Positions 1-8,991 are shown, numbered from the stretch's first letter. The stretch: DNA of 64,000 bases from Methanobacteriota archaeon (GCA_023436175.1 JAEZKE010000095.1:1-64000); one strand, 5' to 3'. A program made the numbers and translations. The notes: a model not told the origin generated them from the sequence alone.

Positions 1-403
1 CTGCTGCCGATTTCATAATTGAGTTTAATTTTGGGTCGTTGAATGTATTTGCTTTACCACTTGATGTATAATATGAACTACTGGAACTTGATGCTGCTTT
101 TGCTGTACTGGTTTTGTATTTATAATAATATTTCCAGGTATATTTCCAACTGTAAGTCCAGTAATAATGCCATCTTCCATGGCTTTTATACCAGTGCTTG
201 TGCCAACTTTTATACCAGTGCTTGTACCATACTTTAACTTTTACGCTGGACGCTGCATTCACTTTCAAAACGTTTGTATGTTCTAAACCAATTTGTGCAT
301 TATTGTCCGATGCACTTTGGTCCGCTGCCCCCACAGCAGAGGGCAAAATGCTCATTGCCATAGTTAATGCTATTAGCAATGCATACATAGATTGTCGCTT
401 AAT
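1..403 (-). CDS. Secreted Trp/Tyr/Lys/His-rich cell-surface protein, 5' part only
   Basis: The reading frame is open from the window edge to the start and is cut off by the edge. The N-terminus reads (M)KRQSMYALLIALTMAMSIL then PSAVGAA, a good signal peptide with a basic start, hydrophobic core and AxA-like cleavage site. After about 30 neutral residues comes a stretch of about 40 residues built from repeated W/Y-K-H/S-W/Y units, then a Ser-rich linker and NDPKLNSIMKSAA. That last motif resembles the region ahead of transglutaminase-like domains in Methanobacterium surface proteins (inference). I place the start at ATT (403-401), because GGAGG lies 7 nt upstream and the basic signal-peptide start is only included from there. 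The first ATG in frame is at 388-386, 22 nt after GGAGG. A TATA-like box lies on the minus strand at about 490-478. Function is unknown; it is probably a pseudomurein-associated surface protein. Confidence 0.6.
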   Translation of the reverse strand, partial: MKRQSMYALLIALTMAMSILPSAVGAADQSASDNNAQIGLEHTNVLKVNAASSVKVKVWYKHWYKSWHKHWYKSHGRWHYYWTYSWKYTWKYYYKYKTSTAKAASSSSSSYYTSSGKANTFNDPKLNSIMKSAA

Positions 404-987
404 TCTACCGCCTCCGTGTCCAAAAGTATTAATACACCTACTTATCACTTTTTGGACAAAACAATAATCAACCTACAGCATATATAAATGTTTTGGTTTT
501 TTTGTCGAAAAAAAGCCTTTATAGCTCTCTTTTTTATATTTAAGACCTTCTTAAAGTGTATTTAAATGTCGAATTATAGATTAGCACGTTTAGTTTGTAT
601 TTTTACCAAATTAGCTCTAATTAAACCTTATTTGGAAAAATTGTCACTAATTGATGCTATTATACATCTAAATTACACGTTCAAATTATATATGGTATTA
701 ATTATCAAGTTCATTCATACATATAATCCCTATAAACACATAAATGCCACAAATACAACATAATATATGCTAACTGTAGCATTAAAGCCCAAATATACCT
801 AATAATAAAAATAGTACAAAATTTTATATTTTCTATATTAATTGGAAATTTTATTATTTAAATGGTACTTTGAAATTGATTTTTATAGTACTGTCATCTG
901 CATAAAACTATAACTTAAATGTAAATCATATATACAACCACTTTTTATACTCAAAATCATTACAATCAAATGTGGAAGTAGACTGAA
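404..987. other. Intergenic region between the surface protein and moeA
   Basis: AT-rich sequence without a convincing gene. It holds the minus-strand promoter of the surface-protein gene (TATA-like CATTTATATATGC, plus-strand 478-490) and presumably the moeA promoter. A 65-codon frame at 566-763 has no Shine-Dalgarno sequence and random composition. I see nothing else here. Confidence 0.5.
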
Positions 988-2202
988 ATGTTCTTATCTG
1001 AATTGATACCAGTTAAAGATGCACTAAAAATCATAGATAACATCGAAATTAAGCCTGATATTGAAAGGATTTCTCTTAAAGAAGCATACAATAGAGTCTT
1101 GGCAGAAGATATAAAAGCACTTTTAGATTCTCCATCCTTTGACAAATCTGCTATGGACGGTTATGCAGTAAAAGCTGAAGATACCTTCGGATTTTCGGAA
1201 ACTAATCCTGCGCATTTAAAAGTTATAGATAGAATAGGTGCGGGTGACACATCAAAAGTAGTTCTAAAACGTGGCGAAGCCGTAAAAATCGCGACTGGGG
1301 CGCCTATACCTAAAGGTGCAGATGCAGTCGTTATGGAAGAGTATACCTACGAAAAAAATAATGAGTTAGAAGTTTCAAAAACACTATTTCCCGGTGAAAA
1401 TATTGCTCCATTTGGAGAAGATTTCAAACAAGGAGATGAACTTTTAAAATCTGGAAAACTCTTAAGGCCACAGGATATTGGAATAATAACGTCTGCAGGT
1501 TATGATACAGTAAATGTATACAAAAGGCCAAAAATAGGCGTCATAACTACTGGAAACGAACTTGTAATGTCCAAATCAGAAATTAAAGGTGCCAAAATTA
1601 TAAATTCAAATTATTATACTTTAAAAGCACTTGTTGAAAGTACACTTGCAGTTCCCGAGCTTACTCATTGTATTGATGATGCCGAAAAAGTAAAAGGACA
1701 AATTGAAAAATTTTTAGAATCCTGTGATGCCATAATAACCACTGGAGGCACTGCAATAAGTAAAGGAGATGTTGTGGTGGATGTGGTTGCCAAAATGGGC
1801 GAAGTTTTAATTCATGGGGCAGCCATAAGACCTGGAAAACCATTTGGATTTGGAGTTATAAATGAAACGCCCATATTCATGCTTTCAGGATATCCTGTAG
1901 CTTCAATGGTACAATTCGATGTTTTTACACGTAATTATCTTCTTAAAATGCAAAATATCTGTAAAAAATTCTCATTTATTAAAAAAACAGCATTTCGAAA
2001 AATTGCATCAACACTTGGAAGGACAGATTATGTTAGAGCCAGAACAGATGGTGATCATGTATACCCTCTTAAAATAGAAGGGTCGGGAATTATAAGATCC
2101 CTTGTAGAATCTGATTGTTATATATTAATAGAAGAAAATGTTGAGGGTATAAACGAAGGAGAAGACTGTGATGTTTTACTTTACGATTCGTTAAAAGTAT
2201 AA
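988..2202 (+). CDS. moeA: Molybdopterin molybdenumtransferase MoeA
   Basis: A 404-residue cytoplasmic enzyme that inserts molybdate or tungstate into adenylylated molybdopterin, the last step of Moco/Wco synthesis. Methanogens need this cofactor for formylmethanofuran dehydrogenase and formate dehydrogenase. Seen: the N-terminal signature SAMDGYAVKAEDT (about residue 52), GAPIPKGADAVVMEEYT (about 105), the MoaB/MoeA-type nucleotide motif TTGGTAISKGDVVVD (about 250) and LSGYPVASMVQFDVF (about 297), followed by the C-terminal domain. Length is normal for the family. It stands alone ahead of a site-2 protease on the same strand, 113 bp away, so co-transcription is possible but not evident. Archaea often carry two MoeA paralogues, so metal preference (Mo or W) cannot be read from the sequence. 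Confidence 0.95.
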   Translation: MFLSELIPVKDALKIIDNIEIKPDIERISLKEAYNRVLAEDIKALLDSPSFDKSAMDGYAVKAEDTFGFSETNPAHLKVIDRIGAGDTSKVVLKRGEAVKIATGAPIPKGADAVVMEEYTYEKNNELEVSKTLFPGENIAPFGEDFKQGDELLKSGKLLRPQDIGIITSAGYDTVNVYKRPKIGVITTGNELVMSKSEIKGAKIINSNYYTLKALVESTLAVPELTHCIDDAEKVKGQIEKFLESCDAIITTGGTAISKGDVVVDVVAKMGEVLIHGAAIRPGKPFGFGVINETPIFMLSGYPVASMVQFDVFTRNYLLKMQNICKKFSFIKKTAFRKIASTLGRTDYVRARTDGDHVYPLKIEGSGIIRSLVESDCYILIEENVEGINEGEDCDVLLYDSLKV

Positions 2203-2315
2203 CACATTAAGTTCATAGTTAAATTTTCAAACTGACAAAATTTATAATTAATATTATAGCGCAAATTAATATTAATAATACATTCAATTTATTATTTGAA
2301 TTTAAAGGTGATCAA

Positions 2316-3494
2316 GTGGACGCTTTGCAGTTTTATGCTATTGCATTTGTTGTTATATGGGCATTAGCCCTTTTATTCAGGAATCAATTAAAAATTGATG
2401 TAGAAGGCCCTATTTTAATGAGGAGAACTACTCGACTGAGAGATTTTATTGATTCTATTGCTCAAAAAAGTCCAAAGTTTTGGAAATGGAGTATGAATGT
2501 TGGAGTACCTGTAGCAGTAGTTCTTATGGCTCTAATGTTTGTTCTTCTAGCATATTCGCTTGTAATGGTACTACAAAATATGTTTGTTGTCCATGGAGCA
2601 ACAACAGCTGCAGGAGTATATCCTGTAATTCCCGGAGTTAATATCCCTGGATCTCCCCTTAATGTTCCATTAACATATGGATTAATTGCAATTGCAATTG
2701 TTTTAGTAATTCACGAATTTTCACATGGAATTCTTGCAAGAGCTGAAGGCATTAAAATTAAATCAATTGGATTACTGCTACTTGCAGTTTTACCAGGCGC
2801 ATTTGTAGAACCTGATCCAGATGAAGTAAAAAAATCATCTAGATTTACAAAACTCAGGATTTATGCCGCAGGATCAATTTCAAATGTCGTTTTAGCAGTT
2901 ATCACCCTGCTAATTTCATATTTATTGGTATTTTCCTTTATTAATCCGTCCTTTCATTCACAGGGGGTGGAAATCCAAACTGTAATGCCCCATAGTCCTT
3001 CTGCAGGAGTTCTACAAACCGGGATGATTATGACTAATATTAACGGTTATGAAGTAACAAATTCAACCAGTTTTACAAATATAATGAGTAAAGTCAAATC
3101 GGGAGATATAATCACTGTTACTACTAATCAAGGAACTTATAAAATTAAATCAACTGTAAATCCAAACAATTCATCACATGCTTATCTTGGTGTAAGTGCA
3201 AGTGACCATTTAACTGTTAATCAAGATGTTTCCAGTAAATATGGAGATGTATTGCCATGGTTTCTGTATAGTCTATACCAGCTACTATTCTGGATAAGTT
3301 TCCTGAACTTGGGAATTGGTACAGCTAATTTAATTCCTCTAAAACCATTTGATGGAGGATTAATCTTAGAAGAAGTCTTAAATTATGTAACATCAAGCAT
3401 TACTGCAAACAAAATTGCAAACACAATTTCAGTGATGTCAGTAGTGCTTATTGTAGGTTCTTTAAGTTTAAGTCTTTTACCAGCGCTAACTTAA
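2316..3494 (+). CDS. Site-2 protease family (M50) intramembrane metalloprotease with PDZ domain
   Basis: A 392-residue membrane zinc protease. The zinc-binding HEFSH lies in a transmembrane helix at about residue 133, and the second metal motif NLIPLKPFDGG is near residue 345, as in RseP/S2P enzymes. A PDZ-like segment (about 215-300, with PHSPSAGV and VKSGD) lies between the two membrane halves. There are about six hydrophobic segments. The start is GTG at 2316, with GGTGAT exactly 3 nt upstream, the spacing used by many genes here. Family members cut membrane-bound regulators or signal peptides; the substrate is unknown and no anti-sigma factor exists in archaea. The neighbouring moeA gives no clue. 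Confidence 0.88.
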   Translation: MDALQFYAIAFVVIWALALLFRNQLKIDVEGPILMRRTTRLRDFIDSIAQKSPKFWKWSMNVGVPVAVVLMALMFVLLAYSLVMVLQNMFVVHGATTAAGVYPVIPGVNIPGSPLNVPLTYGLIAIAIVLVIHEFSHGILARAEGIKIKSIGLLLLAVLPGAFVEPDPDEVKKSSRFTKLRIYAAGSISNVVLAVITLLISYLLVFSFINPSFHSQGVEIQTVMPHSPSAGVLQTGMIMTNINGYEVTNSTSFTNIMSKVKSGDIITVTTNQGTYKIKSTVNPNNSSHAYLGVSASDHLTVNQDVSSKYGDVLPWFLYSLYQLLFWISFLNLGIGTANLIPLKPFDGGLILEEVLNYVTSSITANKIANTISVMSVVLIVGSLSLSLLPALT

Positions 3495-3763
3495 TGATAA
3501 ATAGACTTCATCAATCCAACTACCAATTTTTTATCAAATATTCCTTCTGAAACAATAAGGACACATTCATAAGATTTACAAACATTGAATTCTCAAAGGC
3601 CAGCACCACCTGTAAACTGCAATTACAGAGCCTGTCAAAAATTTCCGCGAAATATTGGGCTCAAAGCTATTAATTGTAGCGCTAACCTAGTTTTATTAAA
3701 ATGTGTAGATTATTTCTATTTTTGCAAAAACAATATCCGAATTCCTTTCAAAAAAAATAAAAA

Positions 3764-4432
3764 CTATTTATCTGATTTATTTTTCTTTCCACATATTATT
3801 GCCTCTTCAAAGGCCTCTTTATGGAAATTAGCTGCCATTTCCTTTTTACACTCGTCATCAGCGAATAACCTCATTTTAGGAGCCCTGCAAGGATAATGTT
3901 GTAGCTTAAGACCTGCTTTAATAGGTAAATCTTCTAAATCTTGGCCAACCATTTCTTCAGCTACAAAAAATGTTGATCCACAGGGAGAGGACCTTAAAAC
4001 TTCTACATCTACAATTTTATCTTCACGACAGTTTATTCTAACAATCGGCCTTCCAAATTTAGATACAAATTCATCAAATACAGGGTTTCCATTTTCCTGA
4101 AGATCGCACATGTTTTCAGGGCATGTAACATTTCCTAATCTTTCAAGCTGATTTTTAAACCCTTCTCCTCTCCATGCAGCTACTATTACCCATTCTACTT
4201 TATCATGGAGTATTTCAACAAGATCAAGAGTAAGATCTGGATGAAGAATATAAGTTACTAATATATCTGCACTTTCCAGCCGTTTTAATGCATCTCCAGG
4301 GATTTCAATTTCATCTGCAAACATAGAAGCAGGTTGTTCAAGCTCAATAAAGTCGGTGTCGAATTCTTTACTTATATATTCATATGCACGTTCCCCATAT
4401 GGGCCATCGGTAGCTATTGCAATTTTTAACAT
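3764..4432 (-). CDS. DUF166 family cysteine-rich protein of the arsenic cassette
   Basis: A 222-residue soluble protein of the DUF166 family, known mostly from archaea and without an established reaction. It begins with a Rossmann-like strand-loop (MLKIAIATDGPYG). Conserved cysteines lie in CPENMC (about 124), NCREDK (about 154), SSPCGST (about 168), YPCRAPKM (about 201) and ECKK, which suggests metal, thiol or arsenic binding. It is the last gene of the run arsM-arsR-DUF166, with 39 bp to arsR. This context points to arsenic or selenium handling (inference). Shine-Dalgarno-like GGAGAT lies just ahead of the ATG. I recall DUF166 proteins that occur as selenoproteins; here the cysteine codons are ordinary. 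Confidence 0.75.
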   Translation of the reverse strand: MLKIAIATDGPYGERAYEYISKEFDTDFIELEQPASMFADEIEIPGDALKRLESADILVTYILHPDLTLDLVEILHDKVEWVIVAAWRGEGFKNQLERLGNVTCPENMCDLQENGNPVFDEFVSKFGRPIVRINCREDKIVDVEVLRSSPCGSTFFVAEEMVGQDLEDLPIKAGLKLQHYPCRAPKMRLFADDECKKEMAANFHKEAFEEAIICGKKNKSDK

Positions 4433-4471
4433 CTTTCAATCTCCTAAATTCCTCATTTACATAAATTCAAG

Positions 4472-4822
4472 TTAGTTTACTAACTTCTCAATTAAATTAA
4501 CAATTTTGGTATTGACAAGCTTGTAATGTATCCATACTCCTTCTTTACGCCCTTTTATAAATCCTGCATTTTTAAGGACGTTTAAATGATGTGAAATAGT
4601 AGATTGAGGTTTTTCAAGTGCCAGGATTATTTCACAAACACATAATTCTCCGTCCTGTAATAAATAAAGTATTTTAAGTCTGGTTGGATCTGAAATTGCC
4701 TTAAATTGTTCTGATTGAACCTGAAAGACATCTTCAGAAGGAATTTTAGATAAAATCCTTTTTAAATCTCTTATCTGGTCACTACAAGGCTTTCCTTTAC
4801 CATTTAACTCGCAAGTTTTCAT
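4472..4822 (-). CDS. arsR: ArsR/SmtB family metal-sensing repressor
   Basis: A 116-residue winged-helix repressor. The domain runs from about residue 38 (FKAISDPTRLKILYLLQDGE) through ELCVCEI, the CxC of ArsR arsenite sensors, to the recognition helix KPQSTISHHLNVLKNAG and the wing KEGVWIHYKL. Additional cysteines near the N-terminus (CELNGKGKPC) could add metal ligands. It sits between arsM, 9 bp upstream, and DUF166. In this family metalloid binding to the CxC releases the operator. The candidate operator is the perfect palindrome at 5620-5639 ahead of arsM. The start is supported by GGAGCAT three bases before the ATG. Confidence 0.9.
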   Translation of the reverse strand: MKTCELNGKGKPCSDQIRDLKRILSKIPSEDVFQVQSEQFKAISDPTRLKILYLLQDGELCVCEIILALEKPQSTISHHLNVLKNAGFIKGRKEGVWIHYKLVNTKIVNLIEKLVN

Positions 4823-4831
4823 AATATGCTC

Positions 4832-5587
4832 CTATTTTAATGCCTTAATCTGAACACTTATGATTTTTCCCACTAACCGTTCATCCATATTTTTTTCTGT
4901 GAAATAATGTTGTTCAACTATCTGAATATCTTTAAATCCTGCTTCTTTTATTGTACCTAAATACACCTGTTTTTCCATAGCTCCTGCAATACAGTTTGAC
5001 CATGCATCAAAACTGCGTTTAATCTCTTCAGGTATATTTCCCTCTGTCACCAGATCTGATACTAAGATACGTCCACCAGGCTTTAAAACCCGAAATGCTT
5101 CTTTATATGCTACCGATTTATCAGGTGTAAGGTTAATTACACAGTTGCTTATAATAACATCTATAGCGTTATCATCAATAGGTAAATTTTCTATTTCTCC
5201 CAATTTAAATTCAACATTCTCATATTTGCCCTCTTCAGCATTTTTAACGGCAGTTTTTACCATTTCTTCAGTCATATCCACTCCAATGACTTTGCCAGTT
5301 CTGCCAACTTTGTTTGCTGCAAGAAAAACATCTATTCCTCCCCCAGATCCAAGGTCTAATACAGTTTCGCCTTTTTTAAGTTCTGCAAGTGCAGTAGGAT
5401 TACCGCATCCAAGTCCAAAGACAGCTTCTTCAGGTATACTTTTAATATCTTCTAAAGTATACCCCGCTGCTTTAGCCTGTTCAATTGTTGAATCCTCTCC
5501 ACAGCAGCATGAGCAATAAGATTCCTCTTTTGTTGCTATTTTAGAATATCTACCCTTTACAAACTCTTTAATTTCATTTTTATCCAT
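4832..5587 (-). CDS. arsM: Arsenite S-adenosylmethionine methyltransferase ArsM
   Basis: About 251 residues. It methylates As(III) with SAM in the cytoplasm, giving volatile or exportable methylarsines. Seen: an N-terminal Cys cluster SYCSCCCGEDS, GLGCGNPTALAELKKGE, the SAM-binding VLDLGSGGGIDVFLAA (about 79-94), ISNCVINLTPDKSVAYKEA with the conserved Cys and FRVLKPGGRILVSD. A start at 5599 is possible, but GGGGTAT lies three bases before the ATG at 5587, so I prefer that one. It is the first gene of the ars run and is divergent from the CoA-disulfide-reductase-like gene. Regulation by the neighbouring ArsR is likely. Confidence 0.93.
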   Translation of the reverse strand: MDKNEIKEFVKGRYSKIATKEESYCSCCCGEDSTIEQAKAAGYTLEDIKSIPEEAVFGLGCGNPTALAELKKGETVLDLGSGGGIDVFLAANKVGRTGKVIGVDMTEEMVKTAVKNAEEGKYENVEFKLGEIENLPIDDNAIDVIISNCVINLTPDKSVAYKEAFRVLKPGGRILVSDLVTEGNIPEEIKRSFDAWSNCIAGAMEKQVYLGTIKEAGFKDIQIVEQHYFTEKNMDERLVGKIISVQIKALK

Positions 5588-5619
5588 TGTATACCCCATT
5601 TTTAAATTTAAATTTAATT

Positions 5620-5639
5620 CTATATATCCAAATATATAG
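5620..5639. promoter_or_regulatory. Candidate ArsR operator, perfect palindrome
   Basis: CTATATATCCAAATATATAG is an 8-4-8 inverted repeat with perfect arms, 33 bp upstream of the preferred arsM start. It lies in the divergent region shared with the flavoprotein gene at 5755. ArsR-type operators are AT-rich inverted repeats of this kind. Binding is inferred. Confidence 0.6.
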
Positions 5640-5754
5640 ATATACTGAATATAAAATTATCGATTTTTCATATAAAATTCATGTGAAATTCAAACTTTAT
5701 ACGTAGTAACTTACAAAGCGTATAGTGTCTAATTCCACACAGGTGAAAAAATAA

Positions 5755-7107
5755 ATGAAAATAGTAATAGTAGGTGCTGGAGCTGGCGGGCTTTCTACAG
5801 CCTCTAATATAAGAAAATACAATAAAGACGCGAAAATAACAGTAATTACCATGGGGAAACATATTGCTTACTCCCCTTGTGCTATCCCCTATGTTTTAGG
5901 TGGAGAAGTAGAAAATTTTAAGGATATCATTATGCATGAAGCAGAAGATTACCTTGAAAAAGATATAAAGATCATAACTGAAGCAGAAGTTTTTGATGTA
6001 AAAAGCAGTGAAAATAAAATAAAATACCGTTTAATAGATGAAACTACTAAAGAATATGAATTATCCTATGACTATCTTGTAATAGCAACTGGGGCAAGCT
6101 CATTCATTCCTCCAATTGAAGGAACTGATTTAGATGGCGTTTTCAAGCTTAGAACCATTGAAGACGGCCTTAAAATCAAAGAATGGGCTGAAAAAAGCCA
6201 AAATGCAGTAATTGTAGGGGCAAGTTTAATAGGTGTAGAAGTATCCTATGCACTTAAACAAATGGGCCTTAATGTTACAATGACTGAAATGCTGCCCCAA
6301 ATCATTCCAAGATCACTAGATCCCGATATGGCAACGATAGTTCAAAATTATCTTGAAAAACAGGGCATAAATGTGATTTTAGGACAAGGCGTTGATAAAA
6401 TTATAGGTGACGGACATGTAGAAGGGACAGTCTTTGAAGATAATGTTGTAGACGCTGACTTGGTTATAATGGCTACTGGAGTCAGGCCTCAAACAAAGTT
6501 AGCTGAAATAGCAGGATGTCAACTTGGAAAATGGGCAGTAGTAGTCAATGAAAAGATGCAGACATCTATACCTAATATATATGCTATTGGGGATTGTGTA
6601 GAAGTGTTAGATGCAATAACTGGAGAAAATACTCAATCCATGTTAGGAACAACTGCTGTAAGGCAGGGAAAAATCGCTGCCAAAAATATCGCAGGAATAG
6701 CTGCAGAATTTAAACCAGTTCTAAATTCCAACGTTTCAAAGGTTGGAGAACTTGAATTTGGTGCTGTGGGCCTAACAGTTGCATCAGCACGACAAAACGG
6801 GATAGATGTAGCATATGGTAAAATTAAAGCTCTTACCAAAGCTCGTTATTATCCTGGAGCAAAAAGAATTGATGTAAAAATCATAAATAATCTTAAAGGG
6901 CGAATTATTGGATGTCAATTGATTGGGGAAGAAAGAGTTGCAGAAAGAGTAGATACAATGTCATTAGCCATATCAAATGGCATTACCTGCTCTGAACTTG
7001 CTACTACGGAATTTTCATATGCTCCTCCAGTTTCAATGGTTACAGATCCAATTATTTTAGCTGCAGAAGATGCTTGCAGTAAATTAAAAACAATTAAAGA
7101 AGAATAA
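5755..7107 (+). CDS. CoA-disulfide reductase / NADH oxidase-like flavoprotein
   Basis: A 450-residue pyridine nucleotide-disulfide oxidoreductase of the single-cysteine class. Seen: FAD motif IVIVGAGAGGLSTASNIRKY at the N-terminus, the redox cysteine in AYSPCAIPYVLGG (about residue 43), YLVIATGASSFIPPI, the NAD(P)H motif NAVIVGASLIGVEVSYALKQ (about 155) and the second FAD motif PNIYAIGDCVEV (about 270), then a dimerisation domain. Such enzymes reduce CoA disulfide, polysulfide or oxygen. Substrate cannot be told from sequence. AGGTGA precedes the ATG. It is divergent from arsM across a shared 155-bp region containing the ArsR-like palindrome, so it may respond to arsenic or thiol stress. A T-rich run after the stop (7111-7135) could end transcription. 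Confidence 0.85.
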   Translation: MKIVIVGAGAGGLSTASNIRKYNKDAKITVITMGKHIAYSPCAIPYVLGGEVENFKDIIMHEAEDYLEKDIKIITEAEVFDVKSSENKIKYRLIDETTKEYELSYDYLVIATGASSFIPPIEGTDLDGVFKLRTIEDGLKIKEWAEKSQNAVIVGASLIGVEVSYALKQMGLNVTMTEMLPQIIPRSLDPDMATIVQNYLEKQGINVILGQGVDKIIGDGHVEGTVFEDNVVDADLVIMATGVRPQTKLAEIAGCQLGKWAVVVNEKMQTSIPNIYAIGDCVEVLDAITGENTQSMLGTTAVRQGKIAAKNIAGIAAEFKPVLNSNVSKVGELEFGAVGLTVASARQNGIDVAYGKIKALTKARYYPGAKRIDVKIINNLKGRIIGCQLIGEERVAERVDTMSLAISNGITCSELATTEFSYAPPVSMVTDPIILAAEDACSKLKTIKEE

Positions 7108-7191
7108 ATAATTCTTCTCTCTTTTTTTAAAAATATTGCAAACCTGCATATAGTATTTCCAAAATTATTCGCTTATTTTACTAAAATTGTT

Positions 7192-7662
7192 TTATCTAAA
7201 TAATCCAAATCCTTGCGTCAAAAGCATGTAAAGAGCCCATATAAAGAGCATTGTCATAATTATTAATTGTTTCCACGCCATTCCAGGATTAGCTTCTATA
7301 GCATAAGACATCATTTTTATTGGTGAAACTGGTGATTCTGGTGATTCTTCCAGAGTTAAAGGTTTAGAGAAACTGTGGAAATATGTTTGAATCAGCACCA
7401 TCCCTACTAGAATTCCTGTAATAAAGCTGATATATTCGTTTACTCCCGATGCAAACAGTAAACCTGTTAAAATTAACATTATAGCCAGCAGAAAAATGTC
7501 CTGTATTTTTGTTGCGCTTGTTTTTCCTTTATATGATGAATTTAACAATCTTCGTCGGGTATCATATTTTATAAAAAAGAAAAACATGAATTTTATCAGG
7601 GAATAAACAACAAAGAACATTAACATGATTTTTAGAGCCAGTAAAACTGTTGTGTTTGTCAT
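7192..7662 (-). CDS. Small multipass membrane protein, unknown
   Basis: A 156-residue protein with about four to five hydrophobic helices (residues 6-30, 54-70, 73-92 and 132-150) and a short basic loop RRRLLNSSYKGKTSATK after the first. I do not recognise a family beyond an uncharacterised methanobacterial membrane protein. It lies alone between a convergent flavoprotein gene and the amidohydrolase gene on the same strand, 140 bp away. The Shine-Dalgarno sequence is weak (GGCGA, 7 nt before the ATG). Confidence 0.7.
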   Translation of the reverse strand: MTNTTVLLALKIMLMFFVVYSLIKFMFFFFIKYDTRRRLLNSSYKGKTSATKIQDIFLLAIMLILTGLLFASGVNEYISFITGILVGMVLIQTYFHSFSKPLTLEESPESPVSPIKMMSYAIEANPGMAWKQLIIMTMLFIWALYMLLTQGFGLFR

Positions 7663-7802
7663 ATTTTTTTCGCCATTGCATTAGTTGGTTATTTTGTGAA
7701 TAAATTTGTACTTATCAAATTAAATTTAAAAAAAATTGGTATTTACAATCTTTTTACTCAAATTATGTCTATACAAGATAGTCAATACAGTTTTCAAGTT
7801 CA

Positions 7803-8876
7803 TCATATCTTTTTAAGTCTTGGAAATAGATTTATTGCATTTTCTCTTTCGATTGCTACCCTATCTTCTTCATTGAATCCAGTATATTCCTTTATGCCTT
7901 TAATTGTCACTGGCACGGCAGCTTCTGTCGCAAAAATATAATCAGATCCGAACACGATTTTAGAACTGTCAACGAGCGTTTGGAGAGATGCAAATGCATG
8001 TGGCGAAGCTGAAAGAGCTGCATCATAGTAAAATCTTTTTAGATAAAAATCAGGGCCTTCTGGAAGCACATTATCTTTAACGTTTAAATATATTTTAAGT
8101 TCTTCCGGGAAAGATTCCTTTAATTTAGGGACAACATGAGAAACCAAATCAACTCCTTCTGCTACATATGAGCTTACGCCTCCTAAGCTTGCAAAGAGAG
8201 AAAATAAAGTATCTATTCTTGCAGCTATATACGGAACTGTACCACCTGCATGGGCAAGGATAAGACGTATGTCCGGATATTTCTTTGTCACTCCATTCAC
8301 CATAAGGGAGAGTACTGTTCTTGTTGTGTCAAAACAAACATCTGCCATAGATTCAGGAAAACCCAGATGCATTTTTTCAAATCCTGGAGGTGATGCAGGG
8401 TGAACGAATACAACTACTTTTCGGCGGTTAAGTTCAGAAAATAACCTGTCAAAGCGTGGATCACCGAGATAATAACCATCGTAATTTGATAAAAGAAATA
8501 CTCCATCAAGTTTCAGCACGTCAAGAGCATACTTAAGTTCTTCTAAAGCACCGTCAACATCTGGAAGAGGTAAAGTAGCGAAAGCACCAAATCTTCCAGG
8601 ATGATCCTCAATTAATCCGGCACATGTTTCATTTGTTTGTCTTGATAACTCTCTTGCAAATTCCATTGAAGGATCTTTATTTCTAAAATAAACTCCCGGT
8701 GCAGAAATAGAAATCATTGATGTGGAAATACCGTTTCGATCCATAACTTCCAAGGCCTTATTTGCACTCCAATTGGGAAATCGTACTCCAAGAGCTTTTT
8801 TTACCCCTTTATCTGATAGGCTTTTAACATATTCTTTAGGAACAATGTGGTGGTGTACATCGATTAGTCCAGGCAT
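7803..8876 (-). CDS. Amidohydrolase-related metal-dependent hydrolase or decarboxylase (ACMSD-like)
   Basis: A 357-residue TIM-barrel enzyme of the amidohydrolase 2 group. Metal motif HHH follows PGLIDV at the N-terminus. FVHPASPPG (about residue 184), LAHAGGTVPYIAARID (about 233) and IVFGSDYIFATE (about 310) carry the usual His and Asp ligands. Close families decarboxylate aromatic acids such as 2-amino-3-carboxymuconate semialdehyde, resorcylate or 6-methylsalicylate. The substrate here is unknown and is unusual for a methanogen. It is divergent from a TetR regulator, which very likely controls it through the inverted repeat between them. Shine-Dalgarno GGAGG lies just upstream. Confidence 0.82.
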   Translation of the reverse strand: MPGLIDVHHHIVPKEYVKSLSDKGVKKALGVRFPNWSANKALEVMDRNGISTSMISISAPGVYFRNKDPSMEFARELSRQTNETCAGLIEDHPGRFGAFATLPLPDVDGALEELKYALDVLKLDGVFLLSNYDGYYLGDPRFDRLFSELNRRKVVVFVHPASPPGFEKMHLGFPESMADVCFDTTRTVLSLMVNGVTKKYPDIRLILAHAGGTVPYIAARIDTLFSLFASLGGVSSYVAEGVDLVSHVVPKLKESFPEELKIYLNVKDNVLPEGPDFYLKRFYYDAALSASPHAFASLQTLVDSSKIVFGSDYIFATEAAVPVTIKGIKEYTGFNEEDRVAIERENAINLFPRLKKI

Positions 8877-8901
8877 TTTTTTCCTCCTCCCTTTAAAACT
8901 G

Positions 8902-8930
8902 ACTATTGGTTACTTTATAAGACTAATAGT
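8902..8930. promoter_or_regulatory. Candidate TetR operator between the amidohydrolase and its regulator
   Basis: Inverted repeat ACTATTGGT (8902-8910) and ACTAATAGT (8922-8930); the arms match in 8 of 9 positions around an 11-bp spacer. It lies in the 115-bp divergent region, where binding would block both promoters. Assignment to the adjacent TetR protein is inferred. Confidence 0.5.
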
Positions 8931-8991
8931 TAATAAACTTAATGTCGGTAAACTTAAATATATTTAAATCTAAACTTATAAAAGTGATATA

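Noticed and set aside
566..763. 65-codon frame before moeA
   Set aside because: No Shine-Dalgarno sequence, AT-rich random composition, no recognisable motif.
3585..3896. 103-codon plus-strand frame
   Set aside because: Its 3' part is antisense to the DUF166 gene, there is no ribosome site, and the composition is random.
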